Assembly: GCA_011800155.1 (NCBI GenBank)
Contig: CM022377.1
Location: 744,001 to 808,000, forward strand
From: Flammulina velutipes
Taxonomy: Eukaryota; Basidiomycota; Agaricomycetes; Agaricales; Physalacriaceae
Direction: 5' to 3'
DNA: 64,000 nucleotides
In this document: piece by piece, positions 1-9,139 of the stretch
How positions within the stretch are numbered: position 1 is the stretch's first letter
Layout: each line of letters opens with the position of its first letter
Position numbers and translations under genes: made by a program
The notes under the pieces: generated by a model
Database searches by the model: none
The model's input: the letters and a program-made list of their open reading frames with translations, nothing else
What the model was told of the DNA's origin: nothing

Positions 1-2
1 TT

Positions 3-791
3 GCTGACCGTTCTCTTTTATCGGAGCCTCAGCAAATAGATGCGAGCGATGATATGGATGTGGACGTGCCGCCTCCTACTCCCCCGTTGGCGGTCCTTCA
101 ACCTGTTCCTATTCCCTTTCATCCACAGCCTCAGCCCCGGCCTCCGCCTCCGCCCCAACTGCAACCTCAGTTCGAACATCAATTCCAACCACAACCTCAT
201 CCTCAGCTCCAACCTCAGCCTGATGAGAAGCCTTCGTACCACCCTCAGTCCCAGCCTCGACCTCAACAGCAGCACCAACCTCAGGCCGTGTGCTTACAGC
301 CAAACCCGAACGCCTACTCCGATCCTCATCCAGACAACTCTTCACCTCCCCTCCCCACTCCCGCTCCCACTCCCCAATCCTCTCGCCCGACTTGCCCCAC
401 GACGCTACCTCGTCTCCTGCAGCCACAAATAGAGGATTACTTCTCCCACCATCCAGAACCTCGGGCTCGGGCGCCTCTTTGGTCTGTCCCAGGAGCGGGG
501 GACGATGCGAATTTTGATTGTGCGAGGACTGAGGATAATACCTCCGATGAGGAAGATGGAGAGGACGACGATGATGAAGAGGATAGCGACGATGAGGGTG
601 ATGATAGCGACGACGACGACGAAGATAGGCCAATTCCTTCGAACACGCGGCGCGTGGTGAGTCTCTTCCTTCTTCAAATTCTGGTCTTCGTTTGCTGAAA
701 TGACACACAGGATCTGAGTATCAGAATGCCGAAGCAGACTCAACCCATGCCTCCTGGTGTTGGTGATACCTCTGGGCTACCGACGCCTTAG
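3..791 (+). CDS. Proline-rich protein with acidic C-terminal tract (5' partial)
   Basis: The frame is open from the window edge, so the gene starts upstream. Exons are 3-656 and 711-791 (54-nt GT-AG intron, phase 0), ending at TAG 789-791. The visible part begins with Ser/Asp-containing sequence, continues through a long Pro/Gln-rich segment with many PQP repeats, and then a tract of Asp/Glu (about 530-630) before a short tail ending SGLPTP. Composition is that of a disordered regulatory or chromatin-associated protein, but no domain is visible and no function can be assigned. The overlapping minus-strand open frames are shadows of the low-complexity DNA. Confidence 0.6.
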
Positions 792-1047
792 ACTAGCGTA
801 CTTTTTATAATCTCTGCTATTTGTCGCCAGTGCTCTGTGTATTTCTTCGTATTGAAATTTGTTTGGAGATCTCTTCAAAGTGTGGACGAGTTTATTGAGA
901 GATGCGACTCGCTGCTCAACACGTGAAGGCACTAGCCATGCTGTCCTTCCGTGCGCATAGTGACATTATTCTGGGTCCACATCGCTCGCCGTTTCCGCGT
1001 AACCTATAAGCCATTCACACAATTTCCATTCCACGATACATCCATCA
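792..1047. other. Intergenic, convergent 3' ends
   Basis: Between two convergent genes (first gene on plus, NmrA-like copy 1 on minus). I see no ORF, RNA gene or repeat here; it presumably holds both 3' UTRs. Confidence 0.5.
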
Positions 1048-2000
1048 TCAGACAATCCAAGCCTCCTTATTCTTCTCCACAAACTCCCTCAGCGTAATCT
1101 TCCCCGTCCTCTTATTAGGAGCCGCAAAGTTCCTCTCTTCCCCGCCAGCCGCATTGAGCGTCTCGATGAACGCCAACAATCCCGCGTAATCCTCTGGGAG
1201 ACCCACGGAGAGATAGAGTTTCTTGAGCTCCTGCTCGGATAGGCGGGTATGTTTGATGGGGCGTCCGAGGACGGAGCTGAATATCTCGGCGACCTGAAGA
1301 CATAAGCTTTGATTTTTCAGAAAAACAGAGGGAAAACATACCTGGTCGTAGGTCAACAGTTCGGGGCCTGTGAGGATGATATCTGTATTGAAGCTCTTCT
1401 CTACCAACAGCGCCTCAGCGACGAGGTCGGCAATGTCATCCGCTCCAATGAAACCGATCTTTCCATCCTCTGAAGCGCTGATAATCTCGTTGTTCGTCCT
1501 GATGCTATGGGCGTGGAACGTCAAGGTATTTTCTATGAGAAACGAATGAGTGTATGATCATAAACTCGATTGGAACTGACCAAAGAACCAACTAGGCCTA
1601 ATCACAGCGTAGTCCACGCCAGAATTAACGATATACTCATGCACTTTCCCCAAATCCGACGGGCCACCCCCGCACGACCGAAGCCCCACTCAGCAACACC
1701 AACCTCTTCACCCCCCTTCCCAATGAGGAAGTCAATGAAAGCCTTCACCTGGTCGAAGATCTTCGTCGTTTGTCCAGGGGAGATGAGGTACGCGCTCTCG
1801 ATCCCCCCGAAGCTGGTTTTGAAAGCATTCTCGTAGGTCGAGGGATCGGCCCAGTCGAATTTGATGGATTGGGAGGTGGGGGTGGGGGGCGCGGAGGAGG
1901 GGTTACGAGAGGCGATGAGTACGCGCTTTCCGGAGGCTTGGAGGATGCGGGAGACGCGGGATGAGGTCTGGCCGGTTCCGCCTGTGAGGAGGATGGACAT
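1048..2000 (-). pseudogene. NmrA-like NAD(P)-binding oxidoreductase, copy 1, frameshifted
   Basis: This is a paralogue of the intact genes at 3842-4809 and 7933-8898, with the same three-exon layout: exon 1 2000-1581, exon 2 1532-1342, exon 3 1293-1048. It starts with the Rossmann motif LLTGGTGQTSS. Exon 1 carries a C6 run (forward strand, about 1711-1716) where the paralogues need one base fewer. A second disturbed stretch follows about 30 bp downstream, around the conserved VEAGGP segment. Exon 1 is 420 nt instead of 415-418, so it does not rejoin exon 2 in frame. Exons 2 and 3 are intact and still similar to the other copies. It is either a recent pseudogene or two sequencing errors in G/C runs. 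The family resembles fungal NmrA-like/EasG-type (festuclavine dehydrogenase) reductases; the substrate is unknown. Confidence 0.75.
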
Positions 2001-2061
2001 TGTGCTTGGGATTGTCGAGGAGGAGGAGGTGAATTATGGGAATGCTGATGAGCCCACGAGC

Positions 2062-2068
2062 CTTTTAT
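2062..2068 (-). promoter_or_regulatory. TATA-like box of NmrA copy 1
   Basis: ATAAAAG on the minus strand 62 bp upstream of the ATG at 2000, followed by CTCGTGGGCTCAT. Copy 2 has the same ATAAAAG-plus-TCGTGGGCTCA arrangement, and copy 3 has AATAAAAG. An upstream stretch (ATATTATGACTTTATCCGTC) is also shared by copies 1 and 2. Confidence 0.5.
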
Positions 2069-2200
2069 CCCAGAGACCCTGGATGATACACCCGCAGAAG
2101 CTCGATATCCTGGAAGCTGAATCATCGAGTGTCATTCGATATTATGACTTTATCCGTCGAGTTATGTGGCGATTGGTCTATATAGTGATGCTTATATGAT

Positions 2201-3170
2201 ACCATCTTGCGTTTGAATGTAGACGTCGACAAGGAACCAGAGTAATAGTTGCAGTAATCGCAGGGGTCGCGGTGAGCCAGTTCGTACGGCGAACCAGGAA
2301 AGAAATGTTACTATGTTACTATTCTAAATCCGCCTGCGCCTCGAAGGCTAAGGGCAAGCCCCCGACGGACCATACAAAGTATGTAGAGAGTACAGCAACT
2401 AAAAGAAACTGTAAAGGTAGTGGAAAGCGACGTGTCCAAAATCCTGCGCTAGATCTAAATCTGCTGACTAATCCAACCCCAAAAAAAAAATAGTGTGGCG
2501 GCACACGAAAGCGGTATGGTGGCGGCGACGTACGGGGCCCTTGAAGTAGTCCGTAGGTACTGTAGGCTACCCAGAAGAATGCACCATTGAGCTGGCGAAG
2601 AGTTTGAGCGAGAAATGAGTTGGATGCGCGAGAGAGGATATGGATGACGTGGCTGCACTGATAAAGCTGGTGAGTTGAACCTTCAACCGGGCTTCAGCAG
2701 GCAAAGAAGGGGAAGGAGGGAGGATCGGAGGTGAATGGGGAGCCGCTAGTGCCTTTCCGACACAAAAACAAAGAAAAGAAACGGGCGCAGGATGAGCGCT
2801 GAGCGACTATGTGGTGGGTGGTGTTTCTCTTCGTCCAGGATATGTGGTAGCGAATGGGAATAGAAAACGGTGGTGGGGATAGTGGTCCATGAAGTCAACG
2901 GCGTTCCTTTCGACGAAGACGAAAGCGAGTACAGGCAGCGCGGTTGGAAAAATCCGGGAAGCGTGGCTGGGGGTGTTTCTCGTCATGAGGGATACGTCGG
3001 AGCGGCGCAATGAACTGTTTGACGGTTTCCAGTGGAATAGAGGCGTCAAAAATGCTGGGAACTGCAGATATGGGAGTGGACGACGAAAATGGTGGTGGAC
3101 GAATAGGCGGGAGTGCGACGTGCATGGTGGTGAAAAACGTGGATGGAGTGACCTTCAGACCTGACGACCG
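2201..3170. other. Intergenic segment absent from the second duplicate
   Basis: About 1 kb lies here between NmrA copy 1 and the next conserved block, whereas copy 2 has only about 200 bp at the same place. It contains short open frames on both strands (for example minus 3125-2895 with a Pro/Ser-rich start), none with clear domain content. It could be sequence deleted from the second duplicate or inserted into the first. I assign no gene. Confidence 0.4.
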
Positions 3171-3562
3171 CTACGGTATGGGTCCTGAAGCCTCATAGCA
3201 GCCGGAACGACAACGAGAGCGGCGCCAGGCGCCTCCCACCAAAACACCGGGTAGGGTGGTGGTGGTAGTTGTTGTTGTTGTTGTTGTTCTGGTAACTGCG
3301 AGGGGAGGGCGGGAAGGCGGCCCGATTCCACCAATCAACTCGGGTTTTGCATTCTTTCTTTTCTTCGCGCAAAGTACTGCAACGTTGAAAGCCGCATTGT
3401 CGACGCTGGAAGAGACAGAGATACTGGTATTGGATGTGCTCTAAGCAGGAGCCATCGAACCAGACGTTCCCCATGGCATCAAACGGAAAATTCTTCCAAA
3501 GAAAAGTAAGAGAAGACGTGACTTACACTGAACGCGAGACTAGCCGCACAAGGCCACTTCAT
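3171..3562 (-). CDS. Small Ser/Thr-rich hypothetical protein (tentative)
   Basis: A two-exon model, 3562-3527 and 3440-3171, with perfect donor GTAAGT and acceptor TTAG, gives 101 residues. It starts MKWPCAASLAFS, a short hydrophobic leader, then a Ser/Thr-rich stretch (SISVSSSVDNAAFN) and a run of Thr from an ACA microsatellite. The 19-codon start of exon 2 recurs at 5190-5130 beside the CDF gene. Five of the seven differences there fall at third codon positions, which argues for past protein constraint. In the second copy the first exon is replaced by the CDF gene. After the Thr run a shifted frame reads GAALVVVPAAM, like a GPI-type tail, so the 3' part may be frameshifted. It is probably a small secreted or wall-protein relic; low certainty. 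Confidence 0.3.
3270..3290. repeat. (TTG)n microsatellite
   Basis: A run of about seven TTG (CAA/ACA on minus) triplets. In the tentative minus-strand ORF it encodes the poly-Thr tract. Confidence 0.7.
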
Positions 3563-3841
3563 GGTGGGTTGACGGGAGTGGACGTATGACCCGATTCATG
3601 GGATGAACAATAGTGGCGCAATATAAGGTGTACCGTTCCCATCGAGGTGCTCGTTATGCTAGTCCCTCAAGGCGTGGCATTCTTTCTGTCACTCGATCTA
3701 TACGATACCCATGACGATCTGAGTAAACGAACACTTCACGGTCCACAGACAGTAATAAGTTTTCCGAGAACGCCTATGTTTATATCGCCCGCGGTGGTCA
3801 ACAACCTGCTCATACAATTACGCTCAATGATACATGCATCA

Positions 3842-4809
3842 TCATACAATCCACGCCTTCTTGTTCTGTTCTACAAATTGCCTCAGTGTGACCTTGCCCG
3901 TCCTCTTCTTAGGAGCTGGTACAGCAAATATTCTCTCTTCAGAGCCGGCTGCGCTGAGTGTTTCGAGGAAGGCCAACATTCCTGCGTAATCCTCTGGGAG
4001 ACCGATGGAAACGTAACGCTTCTTTAGGTCTTCAGCAGATATGCGAGTGTGTTTGATGGTGCGTCCGAGAACGGAGCTAAATATCTCGGCGACCTGGAAG
4101 GTAGACGTTAGTACGCTTTCGCAAGAGGGGAGGAAACATGCCTGGTCATAAGTCAGCAATTCGGGGCCTGTGAGGATAAAATCGGTGTTGTAGCTCTTCT
4201 CTATCAAGAGCGCCTCAGCGACGAGCTCGGCGATGTCATCTGCTCCAATGAACCCTATCTTTCCATCTGCAGAGGCGCTGACGATTTCGTTGTTCGTTTT
4301 TATGCTATGGGCGTGGAACGTCAAAGTATTCTCTGTGAAAAGAGAGAATTAAGTCTCAATATATTAGATGGTAGACATTTTGTGGACTGACCAATGAACC
4401 AGCTAGGTCGGACGACAGTGTAGTCGACGCCTGTCTTGACGATGTATTCGTGGGCTTTTCCCAGGTCAGACGGACCGCCTGCCTCAACGGCAGAAGCGCT
4501 AAGGAAGACCAGCCGCTTCACACCCTTCCCGACTAGGAAATCTACAAAGACCTTGATCTCGTCAAATGCCTCTGGCTGTTGACCAGGGGAGACGAGATAT
4601 GCGCTTTCGACTGGTCCAAAGGTCGTTTTGAACGCGTTCTCGAACGTCGAGGGATCGGCCCAGTTGAATTTGACAGATTGTGAGGTGGCGGTGGGGGGCG
4701 CAGAGGAGGGGTTACGCGAAGCTAGGATGACCTGCTTGCCAGCGGCTTGGAGGATGCGAGATACGCGGGACGAAGTCTGTCCAGTGCCACCAGTGAGAAG
4801 GATAGCCAT
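3842..4809 (-). CDS. NmrA-like NAD(P)-binding oxidoreductase, copy 2
   Basis: Exons 4809-4392, 4332-4142 and 4093-3842 give 286 residues. The first intron is GT-AG (59 nt); the second has a GC donor (CAG|GCATGT) with normal AG acceptor (48 nt), while the sister copies use GT at the same position. The protein opens with LLTGGTGQTSSRV, a dinucleotide-binding Rossmann loop, and has VDYTVVRPSWF in mid-protein and the conserved block IGLPEDYAGML near the end. This is the atypical short-chain/NmrA family that includes fungal EasG/FgaFS reductases. It acts presumably in the cytosol on an unknown small molecule; no cluster partners are nearby. It is part of a direct duplication with copy 1, and the sequence upstream of both copies is homologous. 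It looks intact. Confidence 0.85.
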
Positions 4810-4839
4810 TGTTATCGAAGTTCTATTGAGCCCACGATG

Positions 4840-4846
4840 CTTTTAT
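4840..4846 (-). promoter_or_regulatory. TATA-like box of NmrA copy 2
   Basis: ATAAAAG on minus, 31 bp upstream of the ATG at 4809, followed by CATCGTGGGCTCA as in copy 1. Confidence 0.55.
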
Positions 4847-5027
4847 GCCAGAAATTCAAAGAGACCACGGATGATACAGCCGTCGAAGTGCTGGAAGCTT
4901 AATCATCGATTAAAGACAGATGTCATGGATATTATGACTTTATCCGTCAAGATTAACATGAGACCATCTGGCGCGCGAACCTAGACAGCAGAAGTACAAG
5001 AACCGAGTTGGGCGGGCTTGAGATAGA

Positions 5028-5240
5028 TGCGGGAAGGCGGCCCGATTCCCCACAATCAGAACTTACGAAAGGTTAGGGTTACGTTCGTTCTTTCCAACTC
5101 CACGTCGCGCACCGCGGCGCCAAGCACTCGTTAAAGGCGGCATTGTCGACGGTGGAAGAGACAGAGATACTGGCGTTGGAGGTGCTCTAAGCTGAACGAA
5201 GCTGCTACCGTCAAACTCGACATTCACTATGGCATCAAGC
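5028..5240. repeat. Second copy of duplicated intergenic block (homologous to about 3300-3480)
   Basis: GGGAAGGCGGCCCGATTCC, GTCGAC(G/C)(C/G)TGGAAGAGACAGAG and the segment leading into ATGGCATCAA match at both places. Here ATGGCATCAA begins the CDF transporter CDS; in the first copy the same ATG is followed by unrelated sequence. The duplication breakpoint therefore lies at or just inside the CDF start codon. Confidence 0.6.
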
Positions 5241-7192
5241 AGAACCCAAGTTCATCGTCGAAAGTCCAGCTCGGGCGACGACGAGAACACAATTGTCTTA
5301 CCAGAACAGACCGAGCCCAGCGAGGACAGTCCGACAAATGTATCTTTTCAGATACCGCAGTCGCGAAATCGCGTCGCTTCGACGCCCTCACCGCAATCTG
5401 CTGGGCCATACCGAACGACATTCAGCGTGCCAAAGAGCCCAATCTACACTATGTCGCCTTCGCCGTCGAGGTCGTCCTTCGCTGGTTCTGGTCACTCTCG
5501 CGCACGGTCCATATCCACACCGTACTCCCCACCATTGCCTTCGCCCTTATCGTTCTCCTTTCCAAGGAACGACCGGCCTCCACCAATCGCTGCGTCGTCT
5601 TCAGCGCCCAACGCAACGTCTCCCATAGAGAGCAGTAGCCCCCATTCCAGCCGACGCCACGCTAGATTACACTCCAGAAATCTGTCCGTGTTCTTCCCCC
5701 GACCCGGCTCCCTTCCGTCCACCGCCATCTCGGAGGACGGATCACAGGAATTGGATATCCCAGAGACACCCATTCCCAGCAAACCCCGTACCCCGCTCGG
5801 TGCAGGCTTCACGTTTGGCGCACGTCCACCGTCAGACGCGGGTGCATCTGACCTTCCTGTCCCGCCGCTCTTAGGAAAGTCAGGCTCCTCGACGAGACGA
5901 GGGCATCACCACAAACATTCTCTTTCGCACAACTTTTTCTCCTTCCTTGAGCCCAGTGACCAGCTTCTCACCCAGCCGACACCAACACCCGTCTCCCAGT
6001 GGTCAGCTCCAGTTACGCCTGTTCCCGCACGTACACCGTCCCCAGTACAGCCGGAAAAAGAGCCACAGGACGTTGAAACCGGCGCGGTGGCAATGACCTT
6101 TGGGCAGTTCCTTCTTGGTGCATGGCTTTGGGTCTGTGGCCAACAGATCGGTTCCTTAGCATGCACCGGCTTGGGATACTGGGTCGTCTTTGACTCGTTC
6201 GGAATCGGTTTGACCAGCGTTATTCCTGCATGGCTTGGTCCCGGCCTCAGCAAGACCGAGCGCGCTAAACGGCCATATGGAAACGCAAGAGTCGAGACGG
6301 TGCTCTTCTTCTCCCAGGCGGTGTACCTTATGTTCTCCTCTGTTTATGTCTGCAAGGAAACAGTCGAGCATATTTTACTGAGCATGGGCGGCGGGGACGG
6401 GCACCACCATCATCATGGTGATGAGGTGACTGGATTTGGTATCGAGTGGCCATTGCTGTCGATAGTGCTTGCGCTGGGCAGTATGGCAGGCTCTGCATTC
6501 TTTTTCAACAATCATTCAAAGTTGGTCGATGGTCAGTTGTGTGTTCTTCCTTTCCTGTGGCCGTGTTTGACTGTATCACAGTGACTGGAAACCGGATACC
6601 GTCGCCTGGTGCTTTCATACGCTCTTTATCCTCCACTCATCATATCCATGATCCCCCACCGACGGCGCGCTGGGCCGTTATGCTTTCTAATCCATATACC
6701 CTGAGTCCTCTGCTATTCGGTGCATGTATTCTCCTCGTTGCATCGCTTGTTCCCGAGTGAGTTCAGGCTACTCTTTCTAATTAACCAGCTAACATCCATC
6801 CCAGATCCCAACATTCAGCCTGCGACCTGGTCATCGCGGCGTTAATCACGGTTGTCACGTTCAATGTCTCGTACAGCGCTGCGTTCGTGCTAGGAACTGT
6901 ACTCTTGCAGACCTCGCCGCCGCGGGGCACGTCGACCCGGCGGACGGAGGCGTTCTTGAGGGCGATGCGCGAAGTTGAGCGACACCCGCAGGTCCTGCAT
7001 CTTCCTGCGCCTCATATATGGCAGTTGACGCCGGGCAAGGGGGGCGGAACGTTGATTGTGACGCTGGAGGTGCATGTTCGGGGGGATTTGCCGGACGAGG
7101 ATGTGTTGACGCTTACCAAGTGGGCGTATGATCGATGCTCGGGGGCGCTTGGGGGTGAGCGGGAGGTTACGGTGGGAGTTGTGAAGGGGTAG
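5229..7192 (+). CDS. Cation diffusion facilitator, ZRG17-like zinc transporter
   Basis: Exons 5229-6531, 6582-6756 and 6805-7192 give 621 residues. Residues 1-285 are Ser/Pro-rich and disordered; a membrane domain follows with the CDF landmark RPYGNARVETVLFFSQAVY (about 357-375). A His loop (GHHHHHGD, about 392) lies between helices. The TM2 segment reads YWVVFDSFGI, lacking the His-Asp pair of active CDF zinc sites, as in yeast Zrg17 and ZnT5/6-type heteromeric partners. The C-terminal cytosolic domain (about 520-621) follows. By family, it is likely a subunit of an ER/Golgi zinc-supplying complex with an Msc2-type partner. The start sits inside duplicated intergenic DNA, but the next in-frame ATG would remove much of the N-terminus, so I keep it. 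Confidence 0.82.
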
Positions 7193-7361
7193 GGTAGTCT
7201 TATTTTTATTGTTATCGAATGCAAATATGTTTCCTGACACCGCTTCGTAGCGATTTTTGATGAGGTGCTAGTTCGTGAGGTGAGCATGCACTTGGCGAGG
7301 ATGTATCAGAGAGCCACGTCCCCCGGGATATCAGGTACGTTGAGGTTTGAGTGTTAGTATA

Positions 7362-7808
7362 CAGTTGACTATCTCGAAATGCATGATATCAAAATGCATA
7401 AACCTGACATTGCATACAAAATTGAGGGAACCAAGCTGGGGAGCAGGGAATTTGGCTCAAGATGCATATTGCATATTGCATATCATTTGTATTGGAATTT
7501 TGGCTGTATATGCAATATGAGGTCAAGTTTTGGCATGTATAAAATCATTCTGTTTACAATAAATATAGCTTGTAATGGTATGCAACAAGTAAAATATCTG
7601 TTGTGGTACCTCCAAATCTTCAGAATGTCATTTGACTGCTAATGTATCAGCCTCAAGCAACACCTAGTGCTGGTGACTACAAGCTACGCCACAAATGCTA
7701 CTATATATAGTAATAATTGGAGGCACGTGATTATTTCGCTTTGCATAAATCTGCAAATGCATACGAATTTGGGTCTCCCGACCGTATGCATTGTGAGATA
7801 GTCAACTG
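7362..7808. mobile_element. Tc1/mariner-type MITE, 447 bp
   Basis: The ends are inverted repeats: CAGTTGACTATCTC at the left and its complement GAGATAGTCAACTG at the right, extending with two mismatches into AATGCAT. A TA dinucleotide flanks each end (7360-7361 and 7809-7810), the target duplication of Tc1/mariner elements, whose ends usually begin CAGT. The interior is AT-rich and has no credible coding frame, so it is non-autonomous. It lies between the CDF gene and NmrA copy 3, upstream of the latter's promoter. Confidence 0.82.
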
Positions 7809-7890
7809 TACTACTTATTAATGACGACTCGTGCTTAGAATTTACATGCGGGGATGATTAAGCTCCCCGAGCCCCCAAGCCTAGCCCAGA

Positions 7891-7898
7891 AATAAAAG
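7891..7898 (+). promoter_or_regulatory. TATA-like box of NmrA copy 3
   Basis: AATAAAAG 35 bp upstream of the ATG at 7933, equivalent in place to the ATAAAAG boxes of copies 1 and 2. It lies about 80 bp downstream of the MITE end. Confidence 0.5.
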
Positions 7899-7932
7899 AG
7901 CAAGCTTATGAGCACTTTCGACGATATCAGCC

Positions 7933-8898
7933 ATGGCCATTCTCCTCACTGGTGGAACCGGCAAGACATCATCTCGCACAGCCCGCATCCTAGAAGCAGC
8001 GGGAAAGCAAGTCATCATCGCTTCGCGTAACCCCTCCTCCTCTGCCCCGACCCCCACCTCCCAGTCCGTCAAATTCGACTGGACCGATCCCTCCACATAC
8101 AACAATGCGTTCAAAACGAGCTTTGGCAAAATCGAGAGTGCCTACCTTCTCTCCCCCGCGCGGACGGTGGAGGTGTTTCCTGTGATGAAGGCGTTTATTG
8201 ATTTCCTCATCGAGAAGGGGGTGAGGAGGTTGGTGTTTATGAGCGCCTCCACCGTCGAGGCGGGTGGGCCGGCAGTTGGGAAGGTGCATGAGTATATTGT
8301 TAGTTTGGGTGTTGACTACGCTGTTGTCAGACCTAGCTGGTTCTTTGGTCAGTCCTGCGCGAATATCAATGCACGTCTTGATGCTGATTCGGTGGATTGT
8401 AGAGAACGGGTTTACACTTCATTTTCACGACATCAAGGTCAATAATGAGATCGTTACTGCGTCGGAGGACGGCAAGATGGGGTTCATCTCAGCGGACGAT
8501 ATAGCCGAGGTCATCGCCGATGCGCTCTTGGTCGAGAAGAGCTATAATACTGATTTCATCATCGTTGGGCCTGAACTATTGAGCTATGACCAGGTATGCT
8601 TCTCGTTCTTGCTCTCGTTCTCGTTCTCGGTTTCAATACGCCACAGGTCGCCGAGACATATAGCTCAGTCCTTGGACGCACTATCAAACACACTCGTGTA
8701 TCTATCGAAGAGCTTAAGAAACATCACATCTCGATAGGTCTCCCAGAGGACTACGCGGGGATGTTGTCGTGGGTCGAATCGCTGAATGTGTCTGGTGTGG
8801 AGGAGAGGGCGTTTGGGGTACCTCCTCACAAGAAGAGGGTGGGAAAGATAAGGTTGAGGGAATTTATTGAGGAAAATAGGTCTACTTGGATTGCTTGA
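7933..8898 (+). CDS. NmrA-like NAD(P)-binding oxidoreductase, copy 3
   Basis: Exons 7933-8347, 8403-8593 and 8647-8898 give 285 residues. Intron phases and the sizes of exons 2 and 3 are identical to copy 2. Rossmann loop LLTGGTGKTSSRT lies at residues 4-16, VDYAVVRPSWFFG follows in the middle, and the C-terminal block IGLPEDYAGMLSW is conserved. It is inverted relative to copies 1 and 2, with the CDF gene and MITE in between. It belongs to the same family as fungal EasG/FgaFS-type reductases; the substrate is unknown. All three paralogues keep the EKSYNTDF or EKSFNTDI segment before intron 2, so they probably share fold and cofactor. Confidence 0.87.
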
Positions 8899-9139
8899 GG
8901 TATTTACACGATGTGGCTCGTGGGTGCTTGTTAGTAGCGGTTGTAAAATCGTCGAATATCTATTATATTGCTGACCTGATGGCAGTGTGGCGTAGAGCAC
9001 TGAGTGAGTGACCAAATAGTCGAACAAACAATCGGACCGACAGCCTCGACTACGACTACGACTACGACTACGACCTCGACCACGACGGTGGCAAAGGCGG
9101 CCACAACGTCGACCAACTTGATACAATCTTAGGCGAAGA

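Noticed and set aside
109..708. Long minus-strand open frames opposite the first gene
   Set aside because: They arise from low-complexity Pro/Gln codons read backwards; the plus frame has a proper intron and stop.
1745..2125. Pro/Ser-rich ORFs overlapping NmrA exon 1 on other frames
   Set aside because: Shadows of the conserved exon; the same shadows appear opposite the intact paralogues.
7379..7642. 87-codon ORF inside the MITE
   Set aside because: AT-rich random frame with no domain, within a TIR-bounded non-autonomous element.
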